Shown here piece by piece: positions 63,708 to 64,000 of a stretch of DNA of 64,000 bases. The notes beneath the pieces were generated by a model that ran no database searches, was not told where the DNA came from, and saw only the letters and a list, made by a program, of their open reading frames with translations. The DNA comes from UBA2033 sp035345875 (GTDB lineage Bacteria; Spirochaetota; Leptospiria; Leptospirales; Leptospiraceae), in the NCBI GenBank assembly GCA_035345875.1, contig DAORDH010000026.1, positions 11,240 through 75,239 on the forward strand. The letters run 5' to 3'. A program made the position numbers and the translations under genes. The number at the start of each line of letters is the position of its first letter. The first letter of the stretch is position 1.

Positions 63708-64000
63708 TTTTAAAAAAGATTACAGCGGGGAGTATGTTTGAATTGTGTTCCGCGAATAACGTTTCAGTATTAACAAATATTGAATTCATTCTATTTCTTT
63801 AACGTTTCAAAGTCATTGTCTGCAAATTTTCGTTAGCAGTTATTTTGAAAATTGATTGCTTCCAGTCTAGATCGTATCTAGAGGATTTTTGTTTAAATTG
63901 AGTGAAAAGAGGAAAATAACTTCGTATAACATATGAAGTATTTGGTGTTATATGAAATAATACTATTGACATATTAATTGAAATTCGGAGAAGTATAGTT
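63708..64000. other. Gene-free end of the window
   Basis: AT-rich sequence with no convincing ORF, RNA gene or palindrome. A gene may start beyond the window end: GGAG occurs at 63987-63990. Confidence 0.4.

Noticed and set aside
63520..63789. Minus-strand ORF of 89 codons at the window end
   Set aside because: It reads through both decamer repeat tracts, giving the typical repeat peptide, and overlaps the end of the outer-membrane gene.

Overview
The window is AT-rich, gene-dense bacterial DNA that looks like a spirochaete of the Leptospiraceae, probably a free-living or environmental one. This is an inference from several features: a DUF1574-type protein paired with an MBOAT acyltransferase, many lipoproteins with loose spirochaete-style lipoboxes, a large set of 7TMR-DISM receptors (some fused to SpoIIE phosphatases and TPRs), a TVP38/mercuric-reductase-like fusion, and short dispersed decamer repeats. 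No rRNA, tRNA, CRISPR array, transposase or phage gene was seen.

Layout. 0-3.1 kb: the 3' part of a UbiD-family decarboxylase and a chemoreceptor. 3.2-5.0 kb: a decayed gene, then a three-gene operon whose middle gene is a photoactive yellow protein (PYP). 5.0-8.8 kb: a thioredoxin/TPR protein, hisE, and an MBOAT plus DUF1574 acylation pair. 8.8-11.7 kb: a tyrosine ammonia-lyase and, convergent and overlapping, a p-coumaroyl-CoA-ligase-like enzyme, the two enzymes expected to make and activate the PYP chromophore. 11.8-15.1 kb: a histidine kinase and GTP-dependent PEP carboxykinase. 15.2-30.5 kb: a signalling island of five 7TMR-DISM proteins (two with SpoIIE-TPR output, two with kinase output, one with adenylate cyclase output) plus a kinase and a CheY-like receiver. 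Five of these genes form one tightly coupled minus-strand operon. 30.5-35.3 kb: FecR-like protein, type II GAPDH-like protein, TVP38-reductase fusion, DUF547 protein. 35.3-41.4 kb: PAS kinase, receiver-PAS-kinase, single receiver, class II CPD photolyase. 41.5-43.2 kb: a lipoprotein and an ankyrin-repeat lipoprotein. 43.4-48.1 kb: a five-gene overlapping operon (GT1, haem-oxygenase-fold diiron enzyme, fatty-acid desaturase, GT2, aldo/keto reductase) that looks like an undescribed lipid or glycolipid pathway. 48.3-64 kb: a CoA transferase, surface lipoproteins (beta-propeller, beta-helix, SH3), LemA, HAD hydrolase, an EAL protein with a dead receiver, an SPFH/zinc-ribbon pair, an envelope protein and repeat-rich spacers.

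The strongest biological story is a complete blue-light photoreceptor kit: PYP with its chromophore Cys, Tyr42 and Glu46 equivalents, an ammonia-lyase with the His-Leu tyrosine-selecting pair, and an acyl-CoA-ligase-like enzyme, plus two unrecognised helical proteins co-transcribed with PYP that are candidate signalling partners. The ligase-like enzyme has Gly where the catalytic Lys of the A10 motif is expected. The second story is the signalling island, where one DISM kinase has lost its phospho-accepting His (Glu instead). The third is the GT1-diiron-desaturase-GT2-AKR operon.
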